The position numbers and the translations under genes are program-made. The notes under the pieces were generated by a model. The model made no database searches and had not been told where the DNA came from. It saw only the letters and a program-made list of their open reading frames with translations. Of a DNA stretch of 64,000 bases, positions 63,080-64,000 are shown one piece after another (position 1 is the stretch's first letter; each line of letters begins with the position of its first letter). The DNA is from Arthrobacter sp. AL12 (GTDB lineage: Bacteria > Actinomycetota > Actinomycetes > Actinomycetales > Micrococcaceae): positions 1 to 64,000 of the forward strand of contig NZ_JASBQY010000017.1 in NCBI RefSeq assembly GCF_029960645.1, given 5' to 3'.

Positions 63080-64000
63080 CTAGAGCCCTACGGATGCCAG
63101 CAGGTGGCCGACTTCCTGCTTGCCGAGGTTGCGGATGCTGCCCTGGCGCTGGTCGCCCAGGCCGATGGGGCCGACCTTCACACGGACCAGGCGCAGCACC
63201 GGGAAACCGACAGCGTCGAAGAGACGACGGACGATCCGGTTCTTGCCCGAGTGCAGCACGACCTCAATCAGGACGTGGCCCGGGGTGGAGTCCACCAGCT
63301 TGAAGGAGTCAACCGATGCGATGCCGTCCTCGAGTTCGACGCCGGCCTTGAGCTCGGCGCCGATGCCCTGCGGGAACGGCCCGCGGACCTGCACCAGGTA
63401 GGTCTTGGGGACTTCGTAGGAGGGGTGCGTCAGGCGGTTGGCGAGTTCGCCGTCGTTCGTCAGCAGCAGCAGCCCCTCGGTGGACACGTCGAGGCGTCCG
63501 ACGTGGAACAGTCGTTCGCCGTGGCTGTTGCGGACGAAATCGCTGATGCAGGGACGGCCGTCCGGGTCTTCCATCGTGGAGACAACGCCCTTGGGCTTGT
63601 TGAACACCATGTAGACCATGTTCTCGTCGAGCTGGATCCGCAGCCCGTCCACATGGATCACGGCGTTGGTCGGGTCGACGCGGACGCCGAGCTCGGTGAC
63701 GACCTGGCCGTCGACCTCAACCCGGCCCTCGGCGATCATCTCCTCGCAGACGCGCCGTGAGGCGACGCCGGCCGAGGCCATGACCTTCTGGAGGCGGATG
63801 CCGTCCTGGTCGTGCAGGTCGGACTGGGGCACGTCGGCGCGGGGGCCGCGCTTGCGGGCCGGCTTGCGCACGGGGCCGAGGTTCTGGCCGAAGCGTTCGC
63901 TGCCGAAGGCGCGGGGGCCGGCGGCCTTGGGGGCGCCGGTGCGCGGCTTGGGCTTGAGCGCGCCGGGGGTGCCGGGGGCCTTGCCGAAGCCGGGCTTGCG
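63080..64000 (-). CDS. rluB: Pseudouridine synthase RluB/RsuA family (5' end outside window)
   Basis: Modifies 23S rRNA uridine. The visible part has an S4 domain (IRLQKVMASAGVASRRVCEEMIAEGRVEVDG) and catalytic motif HVGRLDVSTEGLLLLTNDGEL with the Asp nucleophile, ending in KVGPIGLGDQRQGSIRNLG. The frame stays open to the right edge, through a basic Gly/Pro/Lys/Arg-rich segment (KPGFGKAPGTPGALKPKPRT), so the true start is beyond 64000. A GTG at 63871 is possible but leaves out this tail. It heads the tyrA-cmk-plsC-der group. Confidence 0.92.
   Translation of the reverse strand, partial: RKPGFGKAPGTPGALKPKPRTGAPKAAGPRAFGSERFGQNLGPVRKPARKRGPRADVPQSDLHDQDGIRLQKVMASAGVASRRVCEEMIAEGRVEVDGQVVTELGVRVDPTNAVIHVDGLRIQLDENMVYMVFNKPKGVVSTMEDPDGRPCISDFVRNSHGERLFHVGRLDVSTEGLLLLTNDGELANRLTHPSYEVPKTYLVQVRGPFPQGIGAELKAGVELEDGIASVDSFKLVDSTPGHVLIEVVLHSGKNRIVRRLFDAVGFPVLRLVRVKVGPIGLGDQRQGSIRNLGKQEVGHLLASVGL

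Overview
This 64 kb window is a high-GC actinobacterial chromosome segment, most likely from Arthrobacter/Pseudarthrobacter or a close Micrococcaceae relative. The grounds are GC-rich codon use with many GTG starts, a full actinobacterial dcw (division and cell wall) cluster ending in sepF-yggT-divIVA, a Rv2175c-like protein beside a Ser/Thr kinase, a gcvH-garA-ftsR-bfn-merR cluster like Rv1826-Rv1830 of Mycobacterium, and a MurE whose specificity motif lacks the Arg of diaminopimelate-adding enzymes (fits L-Lys peptidoglycan). It is almost entirely core genome. The only mobile element I see is one IS3-family copy at the left end.

Layout. 1-1690: a gene made of 12-residue Pro/Asp/Trp repeats, split by an IS3-family element (187-1460). 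1687-7253: SPOR-domain protein, map, ppgK, nrdR, hisD, a membrane protein and a flavin reductase. 7367-12680 (minus): dnaE, rluD, lspA. 12829-33105 (minus): the dcw cluster read from mraZ leftward as mraZ-rsmH-ftsL-ftsI-murE-murF-mraY-murD-ftsW-murG-murC-ftsQ, then ftsZ, pgeF, yggS, sepF, yggT and divIVA. Many of these genes are translationally coupled by 1-8 nt overlaps. 33478-37618: DUF3040 protein, dinB, a lipoprotein with a polyprenyl synthase, and the Rv2175c-like protein. 37897-49515: LysM transglycosylase, PASTA Ser/Thr kinase, DAHP synthase, PlsC, tandem esterases, ROK glucokinase and acyl-CoA ligase. 49719-57566: pyruvate carboxylase, an orphan ParA, and the merR/bfn/ftsR/garA/gcvH cluster. 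57714-64000: Fpg/Nei glycosylase, tRNA-Pro(GGG), and a der/plsC/cmk/tyrA/rluB operon that runs off the right edge.

How the genes connect. Lipid II synthesis (mraY, murC-G), septal transpeptidation and glycosyltransfer (ftsI, ftsW) and the Z-ring (ftsZ, sepF, ftsQ, ftsL, divIVA) are contiguous. A PASTA kinase, its probable forkhead target GarA, and the MerR regulator FtsR (an ftsZ activator in Corynebacterium) are all in the window. A clean 8-bp inverted repeat sits 75 bp upstream of ftsZ and is a plausible FtsR site. Upstream of mraZ are 10-bp-phased repeats typical of MraZ operators.

I found no CRISPR array, defence island, prophage or secondary-metabolite cluster, and no convincing wholly new system. 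The most informative signals are regulatory DNA (ftsZ dyad, MraZ decamers, 13-bp tandem repeats at nrdR, a 52-bp perfect palindrome, a repeated hairpin family) and the IS-split repeat gene.
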